Assembly: GCF_013694245.2 (NCBI RefSeq)
Contig: NZ_CP059322.2
Location: 4,905,001-4,969,000 of the forward strand
Length of the DNA stretch: 64,000 nucleotides
From: Micromonospora ferruginea
GTDB lineage: Bacteria; Actinomycetota; Actinomycetes; Mycobacteriales; Micromonosporaceae
Direction of reading: 5' to 3'
Below the pieces are notes generated by a model. That model did no database searches, was not told the origin of the DNA, and saw nothing but the letters and a program-made list of their open reading frames with translations. A program made the position numbers and the translations under genes. This document shows positions 1-7,639 of the stretch, piece by piece. Positions within the stretch are counted from its first letter, which is position 1. Each line of letters begins with the position of its first letter.

Positions 1-297
1 CCCAACGCGGCGTCCTCGGCCCGGATCGGTGGTGTGCCCGGCGCGGAGAGCCGGTCGGCGGCCGGCACCGGGCGGCTGACGTCCGGCCGTGGCGTGACCA
101 TCGGGGCGGAGGGCAGGTCGACCGGCCGCGCCGGCGCCACCGGGCGCCCCGCGATGGCCGGCCGCAACGGCGTGCTGGGCGGGCGTGGCACCTCCGACGA
201 CGACGAGTCGGAGGGCCGGCTGACCTGGCTCACCGAGGACGAGATGGTCTGGGGCGACGGTCGGGCCGCCCCACCGCCGGTGCTCGGCGGCAACTGA
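1..297 (+). CDS. C-terminal part of a hypothetical protein (5' end outside window)
   Basis: The frame is open from base 1 to a TGA at 295-297, so about 98 C-terminal residues are visible and the start lies upstream. The sequence is low in complexity and rich in Gly, Arg and Ala. It ends in an acidic stretch with a WLTEDE motif followed by a short Pro/Gly tail. I recall similar Gly/Arg-rich tails ending in W-L-x-E-D-E on actinobacterial PPE/WXG100-like proteins linked to type VII secretion; that link is inference from the tail alone. No catalytic motif is visible. A strong hairpin follows at 310-347. Confidence 0.55.
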   Translation, partial: PNAASSARIGGVPGAESRSAAGTGRLTSGRGVTIGAEGRSTGRAGATGRPAMAGRNGVLGGRGTSDDDESEGRLTWLTEDEMVWGDGRAAPPPVLGGN

Positions 298-309
298 CCC
301 GGTCGACGG

Positions 310-347
310 GCACGGCGCGGCATCCCATCGCGGGTGCCGCGCCGTGC
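310..347. terminator. Perfect 13-bp inverted repeat, probable bidirectional terminator
   Basis: GCACGGCGCGGCA (310-322) is exactly complementary to TGCCGCGCCGTGC (335-347), with a 12-base loop. It sits between two convergent genes, the partial gene ending at 297 and the lipocalin gene ending at 365. That is the expected place for a shared factor-independent terminator. There is no long T tract, as is usual in actinobacteria. Confidence 0.7.
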
Positions 348-364
348 TCGTCGTCGGGGGCCGG

Positions 365-967
365 TCAGCAGAACGCGCCGGCCCGGGCGCCGCCGTCCTG
401 CCGGGTGGTGCGGAAGTCGCAGAGGTCGTAGCCGTTGTCGGTGAGCGTCGCCTTGACGTCGGCGAGCTGCGTCGGGTCCAGTGCCGCCTCGCGGGAGAGC
501 ACGAAGCCGCTGCTGCGGTCCGGGTCGCCGACGACCGCCCACCGGTAGTCCGGGTCCAGCCCGATGACCACGTAGTTCGGGCCACCGAGGTAGATCCACC
601 GACCACCGAGGTTGACGAACGAGACGGTCAGCGCCGAGTCGGCGGGCGGGTTCTCGCTGCGGGCCCGCCCGGTCACCGTGCTGGTGGTGCCGATGATCGT
701 CCGGCAGGTGTTGCGGACGCCGACGGTGCCGTCGGGCTGGACGTCGTACCGGGCCTTGACGTTCTTGAAGCACTGGATCTCGAACCACTGCGGGATCGCC
801 GCCACCTGGTACCAGTCGCCGGCGTACCGGTCGACGTCGACGTCGGCGACCGGGCGCAGCGGCCCGGTGTCGACCGCGGTGGTCGCGGCGTGGGCCGGGG
901 TGGCGCCCAGGACGGTGGCGGCGGTCAGCGCGGCGACCAGCGCGGTGGCGGTGCGGCGTGCTCCCAT
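365..967 (-). CDS. Secreted lipocalin family protein
   Basis: The protein has 200 residues. Residues 1-27 look like a Sec signal peptide (RR near the N-terminus, Ala/Leu core, AHA cleavage site). The lipocalin G-x-W signature follows as GDW at 50-52 inside RYAGDWYQVA, then beta-strand-like blocks resembling bacterial Blc-type lipocalins (IYLGGPNYVVIGLDPDYRW). Four cysteines in the mature part, including a C-terminal one, suggest disulfides outside the membrane. No lipobox is seen, so it is probably soluble and secreted. Lipocalins of this type bind small hydrophobic ligands; the ligand cannot be read from sequence. ATG 967 is chosen because AGGAGAAG lies just upstream and the signal peptide begins there; the frame stays open far upstream without coding sense. 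Confidence 0.85.
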   Translation of the reverse strand: MGARRTATALVAALTAATVLGATPAHAATTAVDTGPLRPVADVDVDRYAGDWYQVAAIPQWFEIQCFKNVKARYDVQPDGTVGVRNTCRTIIGTTSTVTGRARSENPPADSALTVSFVNLGGRWIYLGGPNYVVIGLDPDYRWAVVGDPDRSSGFVLSREAALDPTQLADVKATLTDNGYDLCDFRTTRQDGGARAGAFC

Positions 968-1169
968 GGCTTCTCCTCGTGCTCGGGGGTCGACCGCAGC
1001 AGTGCCCGGCCGGCGCCGCCGGAAACTGTCGACAATCTCATCGCCGTCGATGCATCCGTCGACGTCCCCGGGAGCGAAGACAAGGTCCGTCCACAACGAT
1101 CCGTGGGGCGGCTCACGTAACCGGCAAGATCGTCGAGCTGCGGGATCGGCCGCTGACCGATAGGTTGAT

Positions 1170-1583
1170 GTGGTGCTGCCCGTAGCGTTCGCCTCGTCCA
1201 CCTGGACGGCGATGCTGCGTCGGATCGCCCGCACCGCCGTGGCCACCCTCGCGCTGGTCGCCGGCCTGCAGGGCCTGGCCGCCCCGTCCGCCGACGCCAC
1301 CGCGACGACCCGCCCCGCCGTGGCGGTCGCGACCGTCGACATCGGCTCGGCGTCCCCGACGACGATCGGCGGCACGCACGCCGAGCCGGCCCGGGCGGTC
1401 CTCACCGTGGGCACGGCCGTCGCCGCGCCGACCACCGCCCTCGCCGCCCAGCCGGTCACCGGCGGCCCGGCCGTCGCCGACCCGACCGGCGACACCCACG
1501 TCGCGTCGGTTCCGGCCGCCGAGCGGGCGGTCACCGACCCGGGCCGGGCGGCCATCGCCCGTCGCGGGCCGCCGCGCGCCTGA
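1170..1583 (+). CDS. Small secreted Ala/Thr/Val-rich hypothetical protein
   Basis: The frame encodes up to 137 residues. From Met at 1212 it begins with a convincing signal peptide: positively charged MLRRIAR, a hydrophobic core ending near LQGLAAPSADA, then a low-complexity Ala/Thr/Pro/Val mature part with no cysteine or catalytic motif. Two starts are possible. GTG 1170/1173 has a -10-like TAGGTT at 1161-1166, which would make it leaderless. ATG 1212 fits the signal peptide better but has a weak ribosome site. It is divergent from the lipocalin gene. Codon use is high-GC as in its neighbours. I do not recognise a family; a spurious frame cannot be fully excluded. Confidence 0.5.
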   Translation: MVLPVAFASSTWTAMLRRIARTAVATLALVAGLQGLAAPSADATATTRPAVAVATVDIGSASPTTIGGTHAEPARAVLTVGTAVAAPTTALAAQPVTGGPAVADPTGDTHVASVPAAERAVTDPGRAAIARRGPPRA

Positions 1584-1722
1584 CGGGCCACCTTTCCGGT
1601 ACGCCCCGGCGCGACCTTCCCGTCGCCGCCCGCCGCGCATCCCGTCGCGCCCTGCCGCGCACACCGCCCGACGCCCGGGCCCCATCGTTGCTCGACTCTC
1701 GTTCCACCGTGAGGTGCCGCAG

Positions 1723-2547
1723 ATGCAGACCGTCTTCTCCACCGTCCTGCCGGACGTGCCCGCCGCCGCCGTGATCTGGCTGGCCCTGCTCGCCCTGGCG
1801 GCGGTCGCGGTCGCCGCGCTGATCGTCCGCCCGACCCGGTTCCGGTCGGTGTTCGGCGAACGGATCAGCGATGCCGCGCGGCCGAGCAGCATCGACCTGG
1901 CCGAGCAGTCGCGCGAGCAGGCCCGCGAGCGCAGCCGGTACGCGGACGAGGTCGCCGTGGCGGCGTCCCGCGCGGCCGTGACCGCCGAGCGGAGCCGGAC
2001 CGAGTGGCTCGCCGCCCAGGACGAGGCCGAGGAGGCGTGGCGCGTCTGCCAGGCGGCGGAGGAGGACGTCCGGCGGCTGGCCGCCGCGGCGGCGTTGCCG
2101 CTGCCCCGCACGGCCCGGACCCCGGCCGAGTACGTGGACCGGGAGCGCTGGCTGCACCGGGCGGCGCTGGACGCCCAGTGGCGCAAGGAGATCACCGTGC
2201 AGCAGCTCAGCGACATCCTCGGTGGGCGCGGCTGGGACCCGAGCCGGCACCCGGTGGAGCAGGAGCTGCTGCTGCGCCGGCTGGTGCGCGACAATCTGCG
2301 CGCCCGCCAGCACGCCGCGTCGGAGCGGGAGCAGGCCGCGTGGCGGGTCGCCGAGACGGCTGCTGCTGCGGCGCGGAGCCTGCGCGAGGAGGCGTTCGCG
2401 GCGCTGCACCCGGTGGCCGAGCCGCAGGCGGCTCTCTCCATCGTGGGCTTCACCGGCCCGGACAGCACCCGGGAGCTGCCGACCGGTGAGATCACCCGCG
2501 AGCTGGCGCCGGTGGCCCGGGGCCGGGCCGCCGTGGTGGCCTACTGA
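1723..2547 (+). CDS. Membrane-anchored coiled-coil hypothetical protein
   Basis: The protein has 274 residues. One N-terminal transmembrane segment (about residues 15-37, AVIWLALLALAAVAVAALIV) is followed by a long, charged, Ala/Glu/Arg-rich region (about 55-225) with coiled-coil character and almost no Gly, then a short C-terminal tail. This suggests a rod or scaffold projecting from the membrane into the cytoplasm. ATG 1723 is preferred over GTG 1714 because GAGG at 1711-1714 is well spaced from it. I do not recognise a family and no enzymatic motif is visible. Confidence 0.75.
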   Translation: MQTVFSTVLPDVPAAAVIWLALLALAAVAVAALIVRPTRFRSVFGERISDAARPSSIDLAEQSREQARERSRYADEVAVAASRAAVTAERSRTEWLAAQDEAEEAWRVCQAAEEDVRRLAAAAALPLPRTARTPAEYVDRERWLHRAALDAQWRKEITVQQLSDILGGRGWDPSRHPVEQELLLRRLVRDNLRARQHAASEREQAAWRVAETAAAAARSLREEAFAALHPVAEPQAALSIVGFTGPDSTRELPTGEITRELAPVARGRAAVVAY

Positions 2548-2587
2548 TCGTCCGGCGGCGATGGCCGGGCTCGGCTAGCGTGGTGCC

Positions 2588-2932
2588 GTGTCCCGTGAAT
2601 CCTGGTTGCTGGTCGGCCTCGCCGCCGTCGTCGCGGTGGCGACGCTGGTCGGGGCGGTGCTGCTCGCGATCCGGGTGGTCCGCACCCGGCGGATGCTCGG
2701 CGCGCTCGGCGCCGGCGGCAAGGTCGCGTTCTACGGCGCGTTGATCTACACGATCCTCCCGGTGGACCTGCTGCCCGACCCCATCTACCTGGACGACATG
2801 GGCGTGCTGGCGGGTGCGCTGTTCTACCTGGGCCGGCTGGCCGCCAAGCACCGGGCGGCGCAACGCCTCACCCGGGACGCCCCGGCCGACTCGCTGCCCG
2901 CCGCCCCGCCGGGTGGCGCGCCGCGTCGATGA
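2588..2932 (+). CDS. DUF1232 (YkvA-like) membrane protein
   Basis: The 114-residue protein has an N-terminal transmembrane helix (about 6-28). It then carries the DUF1232 core with the characteristic block around ALIYTILPVDLLPDPIYLDD, followed by a second hydrophobic stretch and a basic, Pro-rich tail. The family is widespread and of unknown molecular function. GTG 2588 appears leaderless: TAGCGT at 2576-2581 sits 6 bases ahead and there is no ribosome site. It lies 40 bp after the coiled-coil protein gene and is followed closely by the PPOX gene. Confidence 0.8.
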   Translation: MSRESWLLVGLAAVVAVATLVGAVLLAIRVVRTRRMLGALGAGGKVAFYGALIYTILPVDLLPDPIYLDDMGVLAGALFYLGRLAAKHRAAQRLTRDAPADSLPAAPPGGAPRR

Positions 2933-2976
2933 CGGATCATCAGCGCGACAGGCCACGCGGCGAGCGAGGAGACGGC

Positions 2977-3390
2977 ATGCCCGGCGATCACCGGTTGGAC
3001 CCGCACGACGGGCGGGTGGCCCGTTTCTTCGCCGACCGGCACCTGGCCACGCTGACCACGTTGCGTGCCGACGGCACCCCGCACGTGGTGCCGGTCGGGG
3101 TGACCTTCGACCCGGACGCCGGGCTGGCCCGCGTGATCACCTCGGGTGGGTCGGCGAAGGCCCGGCACGTGGCCGCCGCCGGGTCGGCGGGCACGCCGGT
3201 CGCGGTGTGTCAGGTCGACGGCCGCTGGTGGCTGACCGTGGAGGGTCGGGCGGTGGTGCGCCGCGACCCGGAGTCGGTGGCCGAGGCCGAGCGGCGGTAC
3301 ACCGCCCGTTACCGCCCGCCGCGCCCGAATCCGGAGCGGGTGGTCCTGGAGATCACGGTGAGCCGCCTGTTGGGCAGTCTCCCCGACTGA
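2977..3390 (+). CDS. PPOX-fold, probably F420-dependent oxidoreductase
   Basis: The 137-residue protein has the split-barrel flavin/deazaflavin-binding fold typical of short actinobacterial PPOX-class enzymes: FFADRHLATLTTLRADGTPHVVPVG, then a central VITSGGSAKARHV block and WWLTVEGRAVV. The match is to the general family (TIGR03618-type), whose studied members use coenzyme F420 or FMN; substrate unknown. ATG 2977 has GAGGAG at 2966-2971. An upstream in-frame start at 2929 would overlap the DUF1232 gene and is less likely. It is probably co-transcribed with the preceding gene. Confidence 0.8.
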   Translation: MPGDHRLDPHDGRVARFFADRHLATLTTLRADGTPHVVPVGVTFDPDAGLARVITSGGSAKARHVAAAGSAGTPVAVCQVDGRWWLTVEGRAVVRRDPESVAEAERRYTARYRPPRPNPERVVLEITVSRLLGSLPD

Positions 3391-3533
3391 GCCGTCTGTC
3401 CGGTTCCCGCGGGTGGGGCCGCTCACCACCGGAATGGCTCCACCAGCAGGGCGGTTGCACTCCGGAGAACGCCGAGCGCCACTGAAGGTGCCGCGTCTCC
3501 CCATGGAGCGTCGACCCCCGAATGGAGCCCAGC

Positions 3534-4151
3534 ATGAACCCGATCATCCGTAGGTGCCTGCTCTCCGTCGCCGGTCTGGCCGCCGCCGGCAGCACCGTCG
3601 CCGGGCCGGCCGTGGCCGCCCACGCCGCACCGACCCCGGTCAAGGGCAAGGGTGAGCGCAGCGCCGACTACGAGTACCAGGCCCAGCCGAACTTCTTCTA
3701 CTGCGGACCGGCCTCGACCCGGATCGCGCTCTCGGCCGAGGGCAAGGACGTCAGCCAGGACGAGCTGGCCGCCAAGTTGGGCACCACCGAGAGCGGCACC
3801 GACTCGGCCGTCGACGTCACCCGGGTGCTCAACGAGTACACCGGCGGCAAGTACCGGACCACCGAGATCCGCGACGACGTGGCGACCCGCGAGCAGGTGG
3901 AGCGGCTGCGGGCGGACGTCCGGGCCGCTGTGGACGCCGACCGGCCGGTGGTGGCGAACATCCTGGGTGGCGCCCGGGACGTCGACGGGGTCGAGCACTA
4001 CTACCCCGGCCACTACCTGACCGTGGTGCGATACCAGGACGACGGGAACCGGGTGCTGATCGCCGACCCGGCCCGGCCGGACGAGCCGACGTACTGGATG
4101 AGCGTGACCGAGCTGGCCAACTGGATCGCCGGTCGCGGCTACAGCTCCTGA
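3534..4151 (+). CDS. Secreted C39-like (papain-fold) peptidase
   Basis: The 205-residue protein has a signal peptide (residues 1 to about 32, RRCLLSVAGLAAAG then AAHAAP). The mature part shows a papain-like triad: Cys in FFYCGPAS, His in GHYLTVV and Asp in IADPA. This arrangement matches Peptidase_C39_2 proteins that Gram-positive bacteria secrete. A soluble exported cysteine peptidase is the best reading; the substrate is unknown. ATG 3534 is chosen because GGAG (3524-3527) is correctly spaced; ATG 3522 would overlap that site. The gene stands alone with a terminator hairpin directly after it. Confidence 0.85.
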   Translation: MNPIIRRCLLSVAGLAAAGSTVAGPAVAAHAAPTPVKGKGERSADYEYQAQPNFFYCGPASTRIALSAEGKDVSQDELAAKLGTTESGTDSAVDVTRVLNEYTGGKYRTTEIRDDVATREQVERLRADVRAAVDADRPVVANILGGARDVDGVEHYYPGHYLTVVRYQDDGNRVLIADPARPDEPTYWMSVTELANWIAGRGYSS

Positions 4152-4159
4152 CCGACGAC

Positions 4160-4194
4160 GGATCCCGGGCCACCTCGGCGGCGGCCCGGGATCC
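4160..4194. terminator. Perfect 12-bp inverted repeat between convergent genes
   Basis: GGATCCCGGGCC (4160-4171) is exactly complementary to GGCCCGGGATCC (4183-4194). It begins 8 bases after the C39 peptidase stop and ends 10 bases before the stop of the convergent antitoxin-like gene, so it probably serves both. Confidence 0.75.
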
Positions 4195-4204
4195 GAAGGG
4201 GTGC

Positions 4205-4387
4205 TCAGCGGGCGGTGTCGCCCTGACCGGTGCGTTGCTGCGCCATGTCGACGCCCTTGTCGATCTGCTGGTCGTACTTGCCGCCGGTGCGCTGGTCGGC
4301 CATGTCGCCGGCCTTGTCCAGGCCCTTGTCGACCTGCTCGTCGTGCTTGTCGGCGAAGTCCTTGGCCTTGTCCATGAAGTCACTCAT
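4205..4387 (-). CDS. Antitoxin-like small protein (Rv0909/MT0933 family)
   Basis: This 60-residue, highly charged, helical protein begins MSDFMDKAKDFADKHDEQVD and carries repeated DKG/DKA and DQRTGGKYD blocks. That pattern is typical of the actinobacterial MT0933-like (Rv0909) family, named for the antitoxin of the Rv0909/Rv0910 pair; many members are solitary. No toxin partner (Rv0910-like SRPBCC protein) is next to it here, so an antitoxin role is doubtful and a general small stress protein is equally possible. ATG 4387 has GGGAG upstream. It is divergent from the AI-2E transporter gene. Confidence 0.8.
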   Translation of the reverse strand: MSDFMDKAKDFADKHDEQVDKGLDKAGDMADQRTGGKYDQQIDKGVDMAQQRTGQGDTAR

Positions 4388-4516
4388 GTCGCATCTCCCT
4401 TCGGTACGTTGAAAGTCTTCCCTGCGGCCGGGGGCGCAAACACCGGGCGGGCGATGACGGCCCGGGTGTCGGATTCCCCCGTGTCGGGTACCAACGGCCA
4501 CGATCGAGGAGGCGAC

Positions 4517-5746
4517 GTGGACGCTGGCAGGCCCGACCCGGCCCGAGTTGACCCGGACCGGCGCGATCCGGCGCGGCCGGACGACGCACGGCCCACCGAG
4601 GCAGGGCCCGCCGGCACGAGGCCCGGCGAGGCGCGGCCGGACGGCGCGCTGCCGGAGGCGCGGACCGGCACGGTGGCCCACCCCGGGCCGCGACAGACCT
4701 GGGCGGGGCTGCCCTGGCCGGTGCGGACGGCGGTCACCTGGAGCGCGTGCCTGCTGGTGGTGGCCGCCGGGCTGTGGCTGCTCGGGCAGGTCGCGGTGCT
4801 CCTGGCGCCGCTGGCCGTGGCGCTGGCCGGCACGCTGTTCCTCACCGCGCTGCTCGACCCGGTGCTGGTGCGGCTGCGCCGGCTCCGGGTGCCGGCCGCG
4901 CTCGCCGCGCTGCTCACCGTCCTGCTGTTGCTCGGTGTCCTGGTCGGCGCCGGCGTCCTGGTCTGGAACCTCACCGCGAGCCAGTTCGGCGAGTTGAGCC
5001 AGCAGCTCGACGAGGGCCTGCAACGCAGCCGCGACTTCGTCACCTCCACCCTGCCGGTGACCGACCAGCAGCTCGACAAGCTGGTGGAGCAGATCCGCCA
5101 GGGGGTCAGCGGCAGCGCGCCCGACCCGGTCGCCGGCGCGCAGAAGGTCGCCGAGGTGGCCGGTGCGCTCCTGCTCGGCCTGGTGCTCCTCTTCTTCCTG
5201 CTCAAGGACGGCCGGTCGATGTGGCACTGGGTGCTGCGGCGGCTGACCGGGCCGCGTCGCGACGTGACCGCCGCGGCGGGCCGGGCCGGCTGGCGGACGC
5301 TCGACGCGTACAGCCGGGGCACGATGATCATCGCGGCGATCGACGCCATCGGCATCGGGTTGGCGCTGGTCGTGCTGCGCGTCCCGCTGGCCCTGCCGCT
5401 CGCCCTGATCACGTTTCTCGGCGGGTTCGTGCCGATCATCGGCGCCACCGTCGCCGGCGCGGTCGCGGTGCTCGTCGCGCTGGCCGCGAACGGCCCCACC
5501 ACCGCCCTGCTCACGCTGGCCGCGGTGATCGCCGTGCAGCAGATCGAGGGCAACCTGTTGGAGCCGCTGGTGATGCGCCGCCAGGTCCAGCTCCACCCGG
5601 CGGTCATCCTGGTGGTGGTCACCGCCGGCACGCTGGTGGCCGGGGTCGCCGGCGCGTTCGTCTCGGTGCCGATCGCCGCGGTGCTCTGGCGGGTGCTGGA
5701 CACCGTGCAGCGACACCGGACCGCCTCCGCCGCCGAGGCCGCCTGA
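4517..5746 (+). CDS. AI-2E family transporter (PerM/YdiK type membrane protein)
   Basis: The 409-residue protein starts with a disordered Pro/Arg/Asp-rich cytoplasmic region (about 1-65). A set of about seven to eight transmembrane segments follows. Between the second pair and the later helices is a soluble region (TASQFGELSQQLDEGLQR). Family landmarks are FFLLKDG, DAYSRGTMIIAAIDAIGIG, LITFLGGFVPIIGATVAGA, and VIAVQQIEGNLLEPLVMRRQVQLHP near the C-terminus. The family includes AI-2 exporters and Na/H antiporters, so the substrate is open. GTG 4517 is selected by GAGGAGG at 4506-4512; the frame extends further upstream but overlaps the antitoxin-like gene. Confidence 0.85.
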   Translation: MDAGRPDPARVDPDRRDPARPDDARPTEAGPAGTRPGEARPDGALPEARTGTVAHPGPRQTWAGLPWPVRTAVTWSACLLVVAAGLWLLGQVAVLLAPLAVALAGTLFLTALLDPVLVRLRRLRVPAALAALLTVLLLLGVLVGAGVLVWNLTASQFGELSQQLDEGLQRSRDFVTSTLPVTDQQLDKLVEQIRQGVSGSAPDPVAGAQKVAEVAGALLLGLVLLFFLLKDGRSMWHWVLRRLTGPRRDVTAAAGRAGWRTLDAYSRGTMIIAAIDAIGIGLALVVLRVPLALPLALITFLGGFVPIIGATVAGAVAVLVALAANGPTTALLTLAAVIAVQQIEGNLLEPLVMRRQVQLHPAVILVVVTAGTLVAGVAGAFVSVPIAAVLWRVLDTVQRHRTASAAEAA

Positions 5747-5757
5747 GCCGGCCGAGG

Positions 5758-6411
5758 TCAGGCCGGGTGCGGCTGGCGCAGGTGGGTGACGAACCAGGCG
5801 CCGGCCTGGTCGGCCACCTGCTCCAGCGTGCCGGGCTCCTCGAACAGGTGGGTGGCGCCGGGCACGATCCGCAGTTCCGCCACCTCGCCCAGCGCGTCGG
5901 CGGCCTGCTCGTTCAGCGTGATCACCTGCTCGTCCAGGCCGCCGACGAGCAGCAGCGTCGGTGCGCGTACCGCCGTCAGTGAGCTGCCGGCCAGGTCCGG
6001 ACGCCCGCCCCGGGACACCACCGCGCCCACCCGCTCGGGCCGGGCCGCGGCGGCGACCAGCGCGGCGGCCGCGCCGGTGCTGGCGCCGAACAGGCCGATC
6101 GGCAACCGTCCCAACTCCGGGTCGGCGCCCATCCAGTCGACGATGCCGGCCAGCCGCTCGGCCAGCATCCCGATGTCGAAGCGCAGCTCGGCGGTCATCT
6201 CGTCGCGCGCGTCCTCGTCCGCGGTCAGCAGGTCGACGAGCACGGTCCCCAGCCCGCGCGCGCCCAGCGCCCGCGCCACGGCCACGTTGCGTGGGCTGTG
6301 CCGCGAGCTGCCGCTCCCGTGTGCGAACAGCACCACCCCGACCGCACCCGACGGCACGACCACGTCCCCGACCAGCCCGCCCTCCACCACCGGCACCGAA
6401 ACCTCACGCAC
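5758..6411 (-). CDS. Alpha/beta hydrolase (dienelactone hydrolase-like)
   Basis: The 217-residue protein has an alpha/beta hydrolase layout: oxyanion region VVLFAHGSGSSRHSPRN, nucleophile serine in GLFGASTGAAAAL, acid in GGLDEQV and histidine in GATHLFEEPG. This matches the short cytoplasmic hydrolases often annotated as dienelactone hydrolase or phosphoribosyltransferase-fused hydrolase domains; the substrate is unknown. GTG 6411 has GGAGG/GAGG sequence upstream. It is convergent with the AI-2E transporter gene (11-base gap) without an obvious hairpin. Confidence 0.8.
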   Translation of the reverse strand: MREVSVPVVEGGLVGDVVVPSGAVGVVLFAHGSGSSRHSPRNVAVARALGARGLGTVLVDLLTADEDARDEMTAELRFDIGMLAERLAGIVDWMGADPELGRLPIGLFGASTGAAAALVAAAARPERVGAVVSRGGRPDLAGSSLTAVRAPTLLLVGGLDEQVITLNEQAADALGEVAELRIVPGATHLFEEPGTLEQVADQAGAWFVTHLRQPHPA

Positions 6412-6450
6412 AACCCCTCACCTCCCCACCCTCCATACCCCCACCCCGCC

Positions 6451-6504
6451 GATCATGAAGTTGACGGCCGGGAGAGCGCTCCCCAGCCGGCCAACTTCAT
6501 GATC
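6451..6504. repeat. Intergenic long inverted repeat (GATCATGAAGTTG type)
   Basis: GATCATGAAGTTG (6451-6463) is exactly complementary to 6492-6504. Inside it GGCCGG (6466-6471) pairs with CCGGCC (6487-6492) and GGGAG (6470-6474) with CTCCC (6479-6483), as alternative inner stems. It lies between divergent genes (hydrolase and merR). Its outer ends resemble the inverted repeats at 22960, 23112 and 52814, which suggests one family of intergenic palindromes. Confidence 0.8.
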
Positions 6505-6510
6505 GACGCG

Positions 6511-6570
6511 GGAAGGCACGGGAAGGCGCGGGAAGGCGCGGGAGGGCGCGGGAAGGCGCGGGAGGGCGCG
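6511..6570. repeat. 10-bp tandem repeat, six copies
   Basis: Six contiguous decamers of the form GGAAGGCGCG (with GGAGGGCGCG and one GGAAGGCACG variant) fill 6511-6570 in exact register. The array sits 7 bases after the inverted repeat at 6451-6504 and 17 bases before the candidate -35 (TTGACG, 6587-6592) of merR. Confidence 0.85.
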
Positions 6571-6637
6571 CGGGCGCGGGGTTGCGTTGACGTCGGTGGC
6601 AAGGTTTAGCGTCAGGCGGGACGGGGCGGGAGGCCAG

Positions 6638-7030
6638 ATGCGGATCGGGGAGTTGGCGCGGCGGGCCGGCACGAGCACCCGGACGCTGCGCTACTACGAG
6701 ACACACGGGCTGGTCCGGCCGGGCCGGACCGCCAACGGCTACCGGGTCTACGACGAGGCGGAACTCCGCGTCGTGCACGAGATCCGCTCGCTGCTGGCGA
6801 TCGGTTTCGGGCTGGACGACATCCGCCCGTTCGTCGCCTGCCTGCGCGCCGGGCACGACTCCGGGGACGTCTGCCCCGACTCGGTGGCGGTGCTGCGGCG
6901 CAAGCTCGCCGAGGTGGACGACTACCTCGACCGGCTCGGCTCGGTCCGCCGCCGGCTGCACGACCAACTCGCCCACGCGATCGCCCAACGGGAGGAAACA
7001 TGCCTCAGGACACGCGGACCGGCACGCTGA
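6638..7030 (+). CDS. MerR family transcriptional regulator
   Basis: The 130-residue protein carries a classical MerR winged helix: MRIGELARRAGTSTRTLRYY, then EThGLVRPGRTANGYRVYDE-type residues and a linker (SLLAIGFGLDDIRPFV). A C-terminal coiled-coil helix follows. Cysteines occur in FVACLRAGHDSGDVCPDS and at the C-terminus, so redox or metal sensing is possible but unproven. ATG 6638 has GGGAGG at 6629-6634. A candidate promoter is TTGACG (6587-6592) with TAGCGT (6607-6612). The gene overlaps the downstream thioredoxin gene by 31 bases, so the pair is one transcript and the regulator probably responds to thiol or oxidative stress (inference). Confidence 0.9.
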   Translation: MRIGELARRAGTSTRTLRYYETHGLVRPGRTANGYRVYDEAELRVVHEIRSLLAIGFGLDDIRPFVACLRAGHDSGDVCPDSVAVLRRKLAEVDDYLDRLGSVRRRLHDQLAHAIAQREETCLRTRGPAR

Positions 7031-7347
7031 GCCCGGTCACCGACGCCACCTTCCCGGCCGAGGTGCTGGCCGCCGACCGCCCGGTCGTGGTCGACTTCTG
7101 GGCCGAGTGGTGCCCGCCCTGCCGGGTGGTGTCGAAGCACCTGACCGAGCTGGCCGAGGAGTTCGGCGACGCGATCCGTTTCGTCGCGCTGAACACCGAC
7201 GAGAACCCGGCGACCACCCGCGCCCACCAGGTCATGTCCGCGCCGACGCTGCTCGTGTTCCGCGCCGGCGAGGTGGTCGCGTCGATCGTCGGCTCCCGGC
7301 CGAAGAACCACCTGCGGCAGAGCTTCGCCGCCCACCTGGACGGTTGA
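7000..7347 (+). CDS. Thioredoxin
   Basis: This 115-residue protein has a standard thioredoxin fold. The active site is WCPPC at residues 37-41 in VVDFWAEWCPPCR, preceded by the strand VVVDF. The cis-proline loop is SAPTLLVF, and the end is FAAHLDG. WCPPC instead of WCGPC is a common actinobacterial variant and shifts redox potential. It reduces protein disulfides in the cytoplasm with NADPH-thioredoxin reductase, which is not in this window. ATG 7000 has a strong GGGAGG at 6990-6995 inside the merR coding sequence, so translation is independent although the genes overlap by 31 bases. Confidence 0.93.
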   Translation: MPQDTRTGTLSPVTDATFPAEVLAADRPVVVDFWAEWCPPCRVVSKHLTELAEEFGDAIRFVALNTDENPATTRAHQVMSAPTLLVFRAGEVVASIVGSRPKNHLRQSFAAHLDG

Positions 7348-7411
7348 CCCCCACCTCGGGCGGGAACGCGCGGGGTGACCGCGGAACCCGACCGATCGCG
7401 AGGATCCGAAG

Positions 7412-7591
7412 ATGGCGAAGAAGGACAGGACCCGGGAGCAGGAACCCACCGACCAGGAACGGCGCGAACGGGAGTTGGAGCGCTCGCCGGACTGGGCCGA
7501 CCAGGCGGCGTCGGCGCGTACCCCCGAGGACCCGCGGGCGGTCGCGCCGCGCGACGCGGGCGGACGCCCGTCCAACGGACCCCAGTTCTGA
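7412..7591 (+). CDS. Small hydrophilic hypothetical protein
   Basis: A 59-residue protein: begins MAKKDRTREQ, very rich in Glu, Arg, Asp and Pro, with ELERSPDWADQAAS in the middle and a Gly/Arg/Pro tail ending NGPQF. It is predicted to be largely disordered. ATG 7412 follows GAGGA (7400-7404). It lies 64 bases after the thioredoxin gene and before a hairpin, so it may be the last gene of that operon. The acidic/basic composition and high-GC codon use look coding, but I recognise no family. Confidence 0.6.
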   Translation: MAKKDRTREQEPTDQERRERELERSPDWADQAASARTPEDPRAVAPRDAGGRPSNGPQF

Positions 7592-7610
7592 GGTACGCGG
7601 ACCGCGCGGT

Positions 7611-7628
7611 CCCGCCCTCCGGGGCGGG
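7611..7628. terminator. Hairpin between convergent genes
   Basis: CCCGCCC (7611-7617) pairs with GGGCGGG (7622-7628) around a four-base loop, a compact GC hairpin between the small gene ending at 7591 and the convergent GH65 gene ending at 7640. Confidence 0.65.
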
Positions 7629-7639
7629 GCCGCCCGGCC

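Noticed and set aside
4205..4387. Complete toxin-antitoxin module
   Set aside because: Only the antitoxin-like gene is present; neighbouring genes are a transporter and a peptidase.
4235..4516. Upstream extension of the AI-2E transporter
   Set aside because: It would cover the antitoxin-like gene on the other strand; GAGGAGG before GTG 4517 fixes the start.
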